Source: Volvox africanus | Taxonomy: Eukaryota > Chlorophyta > Chlorophyceae > Chlamydomonadales > Volvocaceae | NCBI GenBank assembly: GCA_030268105.1 | Contig: BSDZ01000003.1 | Location: forward strand, 4,402,001-4,466,000 | Length of the DNA stretch: 64,000 bases | Reading direction: 5' to 3' | Part shown: positions 53,994-64,000 of the stretch, piece by piece | Layout of the letters: every line of letters starts with the position of its first letter | How positions within the stretch are numbered: the first letter of the stretch is position 1 | Notes under the pieces: generated by a model | Told to the model about the DNA's origin: nothing | Databases searched by the model: none | The model's input: the letters and a program-made list of their open reading frames with translations, nothing else | Made by a program: the position numbers and the translations under genes

Positions 53994-54893
53994 GTGTTGT
54001 GCGGGGACGCAGACTGCAATGGACGGTGTGGCAACGGAAGGCTTGAGATGTGGAGCGGCACCCCTGGTTGCGCATGCGCCGGCTGGTGCATGCGATGTAA
54101 TGTCGGAGCGGACATTGGTGGCGATAATGACAGGTATTGCGTTCTCCATCATTTCCTAAGGCTCCAGCACAGCATGGTGTGGTGGCCTCTGCTACGAACG
54201 GTAGTGATTGCGGTAGTATTTGCGCGGGTGATCCCTGCATTGGCGGAAACAAGTCATGGACATTTTTACATCTTTGGGGCGAGCTCTCACCATACACCAC
54301 ACCCTCATCAGCACTGCACTGCGTTGGTCAAAATGAAGGCTTCGACACACCCGTTGCGGACATAGGAAGTTGCTTACCGGAGAAAGCCCTGCCACGAGTT
54401 CAGGATACAGCCGGGCGGCAGGATCCTATATTCCAATACGCGGGCGCCAATCACCTAGGAAGTGTTAGGAGACGCTTTCTTTTCGCCACGGATAGCCAAC
54501 GAATGCGGCGCCCTAAGCTCCAAGCCGTAATCCCTCCAACCTGAAGATCGCCACACCCACCAATTTACCAGAGCCGACAAGTTGATCATTAAATCCCTGC
54601 TTGAATCCCTTGGGAGTCCTTACTTCCAAGACACAGGCACCGGAATCTCGCAGCCAAGGGCCCCTGGAACTGCTGGCGTTGCCGCTGCTGCTGCTGCGCC
54701 AGGCCGGGCAGAAAGCAGAGGCTTGCAAGTGGGCAAATGTAAACATGTGCATGCCCATTTCGTTTGCAAAGGGCGCAGTCCCTTGCAATTATTTGAGTTG
54801 CGCAGATCTACACAATACCCAGAGCGGTGCGCATTGTTGCAAGTTGCCACGCATATCATACATTGGATTGTACATTTCCCTTGTCCATCAGCA
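53994..54893. other. Convergent 3' flanks
   Basis: 900 bp between two convergent genes, with short frames only. Probably the two 3' UTRs; nothing else recognised. Confidence 0.5.
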
Positions 54894-56613
54894 TTAGGGC
54901 TTGGGCTTTGTTGGCACTCCAAGCTTCTCCAGCTCCTTCAGCCGAATCGCCACCTCGCCTCTAATGTGTGCCTCATACTCCTGGCCTCGACCCATAGCCC
55001 GCATCGACTCCAGGAATGTCAGCCGCTCCTGGACCTCATCAACAATCTGGAAATGCACAAGCAAATCGGATTCGGGGACCAGATTCGGGTCTCCAATACG
55101 GACCAATACATGGGTAAAATCCGGCATGACTTGAGCGGGACTTGTCCCGGGTTTGACACACGTCCGCAAACGTGCCCAGCTCGTTACATGATCTCCGTTG
55201 AGTACATCCCCGATGACAACTAGCACATGCGAAAGCTACTCCGCTCCAAGAGTTGAACGAACGCCACCATACACTCATGTTCGGCCCCGAAAGCTGCAAT
55301 TGGGGTTGCTCAACAATGCTGTGAGAGAATTTTCCCACCGGCCCCCTTATGAAGTCCACTACTGCTCCAGCTGGTCCCCAGCGAATTGTCACATTAGTCA
55401 CACACACCTGGTCGATCATTTCTTCACGTACGTCCACCCGCTTGGCCATCTCCGCTCGCTCCCTCGCCTCCCGCTTCATCGCTGCCATCTTCTCATCCAG
55501 CTCCCGAGCGCCCTTAGCGCCTAGCTCCATCTGCGGCAAAAGAGGGTCCGGAAGTCGCATAAGGATACAGCAATCGCCAACGCATAGGCAGAGACATCCA
55601 ATATTCACACCTTGTCGTCCTTGCACGGCCTCCGCATGCACCTTTGACATGACTGCACTATGGCGCATGCACACTAGTGTTCAGCTAGTGCCGATGAGCC
55701 GATCCCCCACGCCACCTCCAGCATACCCAGTTCTCTTAATCCCATACCACGTCACTTCGTATTTCCTTTCGCTCTTAACTCACGTCACATTTCGTATTTC
55801 CTTACTATCCGGTTTCCCAACTGTTGATCATGTCACCAGACCGTACGTTCATGGTGTTTGTGTTTGCGCCAGTTTACACTGTATGACAAATCGTAGGCTG
55901 GACACAGTGACAATATGGCAGGTGATGCAAGCTAGGTGCTCTGGCCAGGTATCACCGGGACACATAACGTTACTCGCCATTCAACGGATATCTCTTTTTC
56001 CCACGTGGCTCCTGCTTCCGCTGGCTGGTGACTGACGAGATGCTTAGAGCGCCATCGTGCTGGACACCTCTCATGGTGTGCACTCCTTTCTGTTTCCTTC
56101 CGACTCACCACTTTCGACAGTCGATCCTTTTCGAGCTCCCGGTTGGGGGCTGGCGGTCCACCCCGGAACATGTCCCTTTCTGGTGGGGTGTCCCGCAGGA
56201 TCTCATGCTGCAGCTTTTTGCCACTGAACCTGCGATGAAACCCCGGGAGCAGCATGCAGACGGCAGTCACCACGAAATCCGATTGCGTCACCACACTCGG
56301 AAAACATATCACTAAACCGATACATACACCTCCATGTTAGGGTATGCCGTTGAACAAGCATGGAACGGAGGGCATGAATAAAGCAGGTGTGCCCTCATGG
56401 GTTATGACCAGGAGTCCGACGGTGGACACAAACCAACCTGCCAGGTAGGGCCGGTGCTAACGCCGACCCGCCAGTCCCGACCTTCGGGACTTTCACCGGG
56501 TTTGCCGTTTTACTTTTGGGCGGCTGGAAGGAGGCAGTGCCCGAGTTTAGGTGATTGACCCACGCCGCGTCCCCCCCTACGGCAGCAGAACGAACATACC
56601 GAACTAAAGATGC
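54894..56613 (-). CDS. UPF0193 (C22orf23/EVG1-like) protein
   Basis: Exons ~56613-56438, 56109-56229, 55408-55530 and 54894-55046, joined with phases 2, 0, 0. The last exon has QERLTFLESMRAMGRGQEYE then IRGEVAIRLKELEKLG. This closely follows the signature of UPF0193 proteins as I recall it (QERRxFLxEMxxLGxGxxYxxxIxxEIxxKLRELE). Upstream exons encode charged helices (FSGKKLQHEILRDTPPERDM; ELEKDRLSKVV; MELGAKGARELDEKMAAMKR) and an N-terminal NPVKVPKVGTGGSALAPALP. The protein is small (about 150-170 aa in view), helical and soluble. UPF0193 is conserved mainly in ciliated organisms, hence a ciliary role is possible but unproven. The first exon and start codon upstream of 56613 were not found. 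Confidence 0.7.
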
Positions 56614-57780
56614 CTTTGGACAGCACGTGTGTGATTTTAGGAGAGATCTTGCAACTTTTAGCCAGCAGTGTAAATATATTAAAGCGGTATGAAGGAAGCG
56701 GGCTAGGAGTGTTATGAACAAGATTGGGGTATCACGGGCATACTGATGCTGCATAAGTGATGCATTCGCTCAGCTCGGGGTAACTCACACAGCTGTTTCA
56801 GGACAAGTGGTTATAGAATATGATGTCGCGCATTGAAATGTCGCTTCGTTGCATGAATTCAGGAGTTCAGGAGCTGATGACCCACGGGACCCAAGGACAT
56901 GTACATTTGCCGTCTACTGGAAATTACCATGACTAGGGAGACCGGTACGACGGGAAAACCAAAAGACACTTGAAAAAGGCAACAACAACAAGGCACAGAG
57001 GGGCTAACGGCCGTAAGCGCGAGCTTGAGCAAGGGTGTCAAACGGCCCCCAGGAACTAGCTGGAAGGCATCCTCGTCAACAAGATTTCCCAATAAAATAT
57101 GTTTCTTGTGCACGACAACATACTTTGCAGGCTGCTTGCAACATCCTGCAGTGCCCGATGCGATAAGCCACGGTCCTTCATGACCCCTGCACGTAATCTG
57201 AATTATTCAACAAAAGCTCAAATATAGCATTCTGCTTTTGTCAGGGAAAACCTAGCGATTTTGGCGAACCTTGAAGCAGTTCCTGGGTCTCCTTGCTGAG
57301 AGATGAAAGCCCATCTTTTTTCTTATTAGTTTGGGGTGCTCCAAATGACATAATTGATGTCACAGTCACAAGGAAAACGCAGAAGATACAAGTCGTGTCT
57401 ACCTCTACTGCTCAACCTGTACAAGTTGTCAGCTGTGTGTGCGCTCTACCATTCGTCGTATTGAATCCCGTCATCTTAAAACATGAACATTACAACGGAA
57501 TTTCACCACCCACGATGTGTATCCATGTCTGGTGACCACCTGACCATGTCAACTTGTCCCTTACGGCTTATATGATGCCGTATAATATTGAGCAAAACGT
57601 TCACAATACGTGTCTATACTTGACCAACGTTTTTAGGCATGAGGAAACACTTCTAGCAGTAAGTTCAACTGAAAGACCTGGAACAGGAGTACGGATTGTA
57701 CAGCGAGGGCGCAAAAGGCAAACAGGATTATCAAATAATGATAAATTACTTTACCATTAATATCATCGTAGAACAGGCCA
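56614..57780. other. Divergent flank, UPF0193 gene to glyoxalase I
   Basis: Should contain the missing 5' exon(s) of the UPF0193 gene and the glyoxalase promoter. No frame here could be linked by phase with confidence. Confidence 0.4.
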
Positions 57781-60700
57781 ATGCCTCTGGCGTCACTGTG
57801 CAACACCTCTCGGGCAGCTGCAGCTCGTGCATGGGCGCCCCGTTATTGGGCTCGTACCAGTGAGTATATACATATTCCTTTATATGCTGAATCTGGAGTG
57901 GCCTACCGTACTTATTGTACTGATCTTAAGGATCATGTCTCGTTCCTTGCAGGCGCTCCTTTCCGTAAGCATCCTTGTCGTCCACAGGCCATGGCTTCAT
58001 TGGCAGAATTGCAGTCTACGCCTGGCGTGTGCGCTAACCCAGACCCGGCCACGCAAGGGTTCGTGTTCCAGCAGGTGCGTGTGTGGAAGCGTGCGTTCGC
58101 GATGACTGCCGAACCAGGAATTTGAGCGATTCACGCGAACGGACTTACAAGTTCGTCTTTGCTGCATCTATTGAGAGCATACCCCACGGGCCGGTAACTT
58201 TTATACGAATTGTCATGGAATTGGATCTAATCTGGAACCGAGGTGCGGCTTGCATCCAGGTTTACACCCGCATGCAGGAAAGGGAGGGGCTGCTCCCTGA
58301 CTAAACATCTCCGCTTTTGCTTTCATACGTTGCAGGGTTAGGCGCAAGATTTGGCACACGCGGCTGAGATATCCTAGCCTTGTTGTGTTGTTGTTGCGTG
58401 TGCTTGACTGCATGAGGTATCTACCTCAGGCCACCGTGTTTTCAATGTCCTTGGGGTACAGGCGGAGGAGATCAACAGAGCAATCTACATTACCTGCCGA
58501 ATTCGATGGATCCAATCTTTTTAAATAGTTGGTACAACTGTGTTCGGTGCTGGATTGCAACCCGCAGACCATGTTCCGCATTCGCGATCCCGCCAAGTCA
58601 CTGGACTTCTACACGCGTGTTTTGGGTATGCGGTGAGCTGGTGCACATGAAGGCGTAGCTGTTCCGTCCTTGGTGTTGGACGGTTCCAGGGATTGATTGC
58701 GCCTGCCCTGTCCTGAGGATAAGTACAGGCAAGATCCAAGGTACTCACAGGAGGTTATCATTTGAATTCGAATCGTGGGTTCTGCAACCAGCCGCTTTCA
58801 GTTAATCAAGTCAGGTTTCGCTGAAGCCATTTGTAGAGGGTCTGGGCCTAAGGTACAGGCGAACATGATGGTGATGATGGTGATGCCTATATATATTACG
58901 CCTGGAAGGGAGGGTGGAGACTCGTACAATCTTTCAGTGGCATGGAGGGCTGTCAGGGTTTGTCCTCCGCGGGGGGTAGCATGTGCTCCTTGTCCCCCGG
59001 AGTGGCCGGCTGGCACCTCCAAATCATGGTCGTTCAGCTGGAACCTCACGGCGTGCGCTGCGTTGCTGCGCTGTTGCGTCGCTGTCGCCACATCTGGGGT
59101 TATCCCCCTGCAGGTTGCTCGCCAAGCTGGATTTTCCTGACATGAAGTTCTCGCTCTACTTCCTAGGATACGAGGACCTCAAGGTTAGGGTAATGTGGTA
59201 TCTAGGCACCGCGTGTAGGGTCCGACCGTAGGGCCCTGAAGTCCCCAAGTCATGTCGGATGTGATCCACACCGAAGAGAGTATTCGCAACTCGTGAAATA
59301 GTACACAGCAGCTCAACATTATGCATCATGCATCACCATATTGAGAATGAGCGATACCTACATGTATATGAAGGAGAATGAGAAGGAAGAAAGAAATATT
59401 ACCGCGAGGGAGAGGGCGGGGCGCTTTTTTTTCTGAAACATCTTTCATTTATCCTTTATCCCGGAGTAAAGCGATTTACTGCTGAGCTTGTTAAGGGGCC
59501 ACGTACGATGCTGCTAGCTGTCGAAAGCCATGTCGCGGCTGGTGAGGTGGATGGGAATCTCCAGTTGATAAGGTGTGAAGGCCCGAAGTGCTAGGCTGGG
59601 GTCGGAGCGTGTTGGCGTTTCTGCGAGGTGGGGCGCAAGAAAGCCACTCTTCGGGGTATTGCGTGGTTTGCGTAACCTTGCGTAACAAGGGCACGTGGAG
59701 CTGCACTGCCTCTGCCGCCAACACCGCTGTCACCCCATTTTTCAACCGACCTGGCCCCCTCATCCACATGCCTTTCAACTCCTTGCAGGACATTCCGGAG
59801 GATGCGGGAGATCGGGTGAGAGCATGAGCGGGAGGGTTGAGTTGGCCCGGCAAACGGACTTTGTGCCTCGCATCAGGTCATCCCCATCGGCGTCTGTAGC
59901 TGCCCCGGTTGAGCAGCGACTCATCACTTTTCATCGAACTGTGCTGTGCTCTGCTATGTTATGCTGTGTGGAGCAACACAGGTCCTCCGTTGCTGACCTC
60001 TAGTCCGCTCCTTGCCCCTTGACGCGTGCGCCCTCTGCTACCCGCCAGACGGTCTGGATGTTCCGTCAGAAAGCCTGCCTGGAGCTGACCCATAACTGGG
60101 GCACCGAGTCAGACCCCAACTTCGCCGGCTACCACAATGGCAACTCAGACCCACGAGGGTTTGGCCATATTGGCTTCTCCGTGCCAGACGTGTACGCGGC
60201 TTGCAAGCGCTTCGAGGAGTGAGTCGGGGAAACGGATCTGGGTTGCCGTTACGTGGTGGAGGGGGAACACTGCCCCTGGGAGGTGGATGATGGCGGGCGA
60301 GGCACCTGGGAGGAGAGGGCCGCAGGAACCAACCCTAATCTTGTTCATCTTGGAATGAAGTTTGTTACGGGGCTCGCAACACGTTGCTCAATTTTAAGAA
60401 TGAAAATCACGTCGTTATAGCGTCGCTGATTTAGCGTCTCGCTACCTTGCGTTATAATTTAATAAGTGCCGTCAGCCGCCAGTAGGGCCATGTCGCTGCC
60501 AGTTGATGATTAAGTACTGGAGTCAACTGGAACGACATCCCATGTAAAACGTGCCGTGATGTTTCCGGCCGCATCCTGCCGCACTAATTGCACAACCAGG
60601 CTCGGTGTCGAGTTCCAGAAGAAGCCCGACGACGGCAAGATGAAAGGTAAGTGGAGGGGCTGTGGTTCCGGGGTGCACACGCGTAGAGTCCAGGAGAGGC

Positions 60701-61416
60701 CCAAGCCATTTGCATGCGGGGCGCAGTGGCCGGCTGCCGGCTATATGGCACGATAGCCTTGGTAGGTCGCAATGCCGTATGCATGAGTATATATTAGGTA
60801 TGCGCATGCAGGTTTTGGGGTTTCGGGGTTATGGTGCGTTTGGCCTTTGAAGCACAGCAGCTAGTATTTTTCGGTTCATCATCCGTTGGGCATAAAAATT
60901 TATATATTATCAATATATATAATAATATATAATACTATATATTTAATATTACTATATATAATATTTATAATTATTCTATATACTATATCAGTTTGCAATA
61001 AGCTCGCGGCATGCAGCTTAGGAGACATACAGACGAGGCAGTGTTGGTAACTGTCGTCGCAGTGCACTGCAAATATGCAGTCGCGCCGTGCAGAGCTGCT
61101 ACTGCGAATTTAAAAATTCGGGTTATTGAAAGGAGTTATGAATGAAGTAGTTTAGAGATGTTTGGCATTTTGTCTGGGTTGATCATGCTCCTCTGATAGA
61201 CAGGCTATGCAACCCAGCTGAGTGAACGTGTGGGTCTACCGCTTGCGACTGTTCGGGTTCTTTCGGTACTCCATTCGGCACAATTCACATATGCTGCCCC
61301 CCCTCCCTCACCTTGATTGGCGGCTAGGTCTGGCCTTCGTCCGCGACCCCGATGGCTATTGGATCGAGATCCTCAACGCAGAGAATTCCCGTCAATTTGC
61401 CACGTGGGGTAAGTGA
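57781..61416 (+). CDS. GLX1: Glyoxalase I (lactoylglutathione lyase) with targeting peptide
   Basis: Eight exons: 57781-57859, 57953-58074, 58568-58632, 59114-59183, 59789-59815, 60049-60218, 60600-60646 and 61328-61416; 669 nt, 222 aa; all phases agree. The enzyme turns the methylglyoxal-glutathione hemithioacetal into S-lactoylglutathione. Conserved: [114 protein letters not shown]. The four metal ligands of the eukaryotic enzyme are all present (Gln in FQQ, Glu in LEL, His in GHIG, Glu in WIEI). Exon 1 and the start of exon 2 add an Ala/Arg-rich leader of 42 residues ahead of MASLAELQ, which looks like an organelle transit peptide. The stop overlaps a donor-like GGTAAGTGA, so an extra 3' exon is possible. 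Confidence 0.93.
60897..60985. repeat. AT-rich tract in the last glyoxalase I intron
   Basis: About 90 bases almost entirely of A and T (TATATAATA-type) inside the 60647-61327 intron, very unlike the surrounding base composition. Confidence 0.8.
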
Positions 61417-63555
61417 TGCTTTTGGGCTACGGCAGGCGGCGCTCATCAACTCATCCAGCAGTTTCCGGGTATTGGCCTTCTCGCGCCACAGTCTGCCGAT
61501 CACATTGCCTGCCGATCTGTCCACGCATAACGCGGTGGCTGTCATGGCTCATAGGCACGCACCCCGACTGATATGCCTGAGGTGGTCGCGAGGTGGCAAG
61601 ACGCGCGCACGTTTGGTGCCGGTTTGCATACGTATCGGTATGGGCTGTTGTAACAACATATGCGGACCGTCGTTAGGCCGGCGGGTACGTGGGAAGGAAA
61701 ATGTTTCCTCATCAGTGTCGTTCTTGAATGCAGCAACAGCGGTGCAAAGGTATCTGTGGAACAGAAATTTGCCAGCGCGTTGAGGTGTTTGTGTGTGAGT
61801 GTGTATATGTGTGTAAGGGCGTCTGTGTCCTCGGCCGAAACCGCCGGCTAACGCACTCGCAGACCTACCCGTTCGGATCTCCAGCAGTGGTGGCTGCACC
61901 TAGGTGGTGCCAAGGCTGGCTGGGCTGATGGATGAAGTGCAATTTATCATATAAATAGTTTGGTGTTGAGCTGAGTCGCTTCGTTCATGCGGCATGCCAC
62001 GCAATAGGCATGGTTGCCGCAATTTTGGCAGCAGCGTCAGCAATCCTCTTGAGAGTGCAGCAGCACTTCAGTTATGTCCGCCAGTTTTGGCAGGCATGTG
62101 TGGTGATGATTATATTGCCTGAAGTGTTGGACCGAGCGTTCAGGAGAAGGTGTATTCATAGCTGAGACGGGTGAGTCTCCCTGGGTTCCCCGGGTGGCCT
62201 GGTGTTCACCAGCGGGTATGGAGACCACATCCTGGTGATGATGTCGGGTGGGAGTCAGCTTTGGAAGGTGCGGCACGCTGAAGTGTATCCCCCTTCCGCC
62301 CCCCTGTCGCCCCGTGTTGACAATGAGTTCTCATAATAGTATGCATGCGCATAAAAGTATGCATGCGCATCTACCTGACATTCACCGACGCCAGGTAGAA
62401 AGTGGACGCTTTTCAGCCCCTGACCGAAGCACACGAAAACATGTTTTAAAGAGCTCCAAGATGAATTGTTAAAACAAACTCTGCACGGCTTCTGCCCTTT
62501 CCTTAAAAGAGGGGTTTAAAAGTCCGATTGATTGGACGACAGCGAAGGTAAGGAGAGTGACAAGGCATGCACATTTGAGTGCCTACCAACACGATTAGCT
62601 GAGGCTGCCCGCTGTTACTTCACAGCATCTGTTGGCAGACATATATGACACCACACGCTCGTTCAGCAGGTTCATAGAGCACCGTGACTACACAGGTATA
62701 AATACAGCCCCTCCAAACCCTACGGGCCCTCCAAACCCATCTCATCACCGTCTCCTGACTCATCGCCGAGCATAATGATACCCACGCAATTCACACCAAT
62801 GACCAGAGCTTGGCTTGGATAAAATCGCACAGAGTCACAAATTTAGCAATGCGTCCACTCACATCTCCCAACCCCATATTCCGGAATAACACCCAGCACG
62901 GTCTGACCCCGGACTTGAGCCCAACATCACTGTCCGTCGGCTGGGAGGGGAACTGCACCCTCGGCACAATCTCACGCAACTGGAAGCTAGCGAATTGCCA
63001 CTTTGGCACCATTGAGGACGATTCCCCAAGCAGATGGCGAGTTAACCAGCCAGTGGACGCCACCAGCATCTGGGGTGACTCCCCTGATGTAGCTGGCGGC
63101 TGTGACCGGGAGTTGGGTTGTTATGGATCTATCAATCCGTGGAATTCATCTTGCACAGAGCTATATGGATCATATGCACGGAGCTATACGGCTGCTGCTG
63201 CTGCACACCGTGCTGTACTGCTGCACATCCATCCTTCGTTTGAATACCCAGAGGTGTATTTACTTTCACACAACACTTGGTCAAGTTATGCATGGCGGTT
63301 TCAAAACTCCATTACCAACACGACATCTGAGCTGACTGGACATCTTGTAGCGGCTGCTGCGTTGGTCGTTAGCCTCGCTGAAGTCACGGGTCGTGCAGCA
63401 GTTCTATGGAAAAGCAGTTGTTTCTTGGCTGAAGAGCAGCAACAACATCTTGGGTTGGGTAGGGTGGTTGCATTCATATGGCAGTGGCAAAGCTCGCTAT
63501 GTTGGATGTGCAGTGCTGCGCAGAAGTGCTGGCCCGGTAATGATGACTGCTCCAC
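61417..63555. other. No gene recognised
   Basis: About 2.1 kb after glyoxalase I. A 16-bp near-tandem repeat AGTATGCATGCGCATA lies at ~62338-62372. Overlapping frames at 62791-63300 on both strands have no recognisable domain, and part of the plus-strand frame is kept open only by the minisatellite that follows. Confidence 0.45.
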
Positions 63556-63910
63556 CCTGGTTCCTGGTTCCTGGTTCCTGGTTCCTGGTTCCTGGTTCCT
63601 GGTTCCTGGTTCCTGGTTCCTGGTTCCTGGTTCCTGGTTCCTGGTTCCTGGTTCCTGGTTCCTGGTTCCTGGTTCCTGGTTCCTGGTTCCTGGTTCCTGG
63701 TTCCTGGTTCCTGGTTCCTGGTTCCTGGTTCCTGGTTCCTGGTTCCTGGTTCCTGGTTCCTGGTTCCTGGTTCCTGGTTCCTGGTTCCTGGTTCCTGGTT
63801 CCTGGTTCCTGGTTCCTGGTTCCTGGTTCCTGGTTCCTGGTTCCTGGTTCCTGGTTCCTGGTTCCTGGTTCCTGGTTCCTGGTTCCTGGTTCCTGGTTCC
63901 TGGTTCCTGG
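63556..63910. repeat. 7-bp minisatellite (CCTGGTT)n, about 51 copies
   Basis: A perfect head-to-tail array of CCTGGTT over 355 bases. As 7 is not a multiple of 3, every frame cycles through the same 21-nt period and contains no stop on either strand (VPGSWFL or NQEPGTR heptapeptides). Long frames here are therefore artefacts. It does not match the algal telomere repeat TTTTAGGG. Confidence 0.97.
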
Positions 63911-64000
63911 ATGCAACGAACATAAAATTCACCTGGCATGGCGCCATGACACATACATGTACATACGTCTGTATATGGCTGCCGCTGTAATCGGCTTTCA

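Noticed and set aside
62810..63550. Long plus-strand frame starting MAWIKSHRVTNLAMRPL
   Set aside because: Its length depends on running into the minisatellite; the non-repetitive part has no recognisable domain and the opposite strand is also open.
63301..63954. Long frames with NQEPGTR or VPGSWFL repeats
   Set aside because: A stop-free 7-bp repeat opens all six frames; not evidence of a protein.

Overview
This window is nuclear DNA from a green alga, most likely a volvocine (Chlamydomonas/Gonium/Volvox group). The evidence is many short phase-consistent GT-AG introns, a SAS-6/BLD12 gene that reads like the Chlamydomonas protein, a gamma-carbonic-anhydrase-like complex I subunit, a receptor-like kinase of a type expanded in volvocine algae, and Copia-like and tyrosine-recombinase (DIRS-like) retroelements. 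Nothing in it is bacterial. Gene models were built by hand by joining exons whose splice sites and reading phases agree.

Layout: (1) 115-894, 3' part of a sperm-tail PG-rich repeat (SHIPPO/ODF3-like) flagellar gene. (2) 2772-11336 minus, a multi-exon transmembrane kinase of the TKL type. (3) 11.6-20.7 kb, a transposon block: a decayed DIRS-like element on the minus strand and, within it, a rearranged Copia element (15621-17997) bounded by a TTATC target duplication, with a long internal inverted repeat, a primer site matching the anticodon arm of initiator tRNA-Met, and a 209-bp dispersed insert in one LTR. (4) 21.8-25.0 kb minus, an F-box gene and an unrecognised gene. (5) 25148-29011, SAS-6 (10 exons, 719 aa). 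(6) 29.3-29.65 kb, a second 98%-identical copy of the 209-bp element beside a Copia pol remnant. (7) 29977-31368 minus, ALG1 mannosyltransferase in one exon. (8) 32000-39596 minus, cullin 4 (15 exons, 770 aa). (9) 40028-40950, gamma-carbonic-anhydrase-like protein. (10) 42431-44530 minus, YTH-domain m6A reader. (11) 45877-47889 minus, COX10 heme O synthase, divergent from (12) 48158-53993, a NUMOD3-repeat protein. (13) 54894-~56613 minus, a UPF0193-family protein. (14) 57781-61416, glyoxalase I. (15) 63556-63910, a perfect 7-bp minisatellite.

The genes are mostly unrelated housekeeping loci. There is a loose ciliary theme (SHIPPO-like, SAS-6, possibly UPF0193) and a mitochondrial one (COX10, gamma-CA-like). 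No operon-like organisation is expected or seen. The least ordinary material is the 15.6-18.0 kb composite retroelement and the 209-bp repeat.
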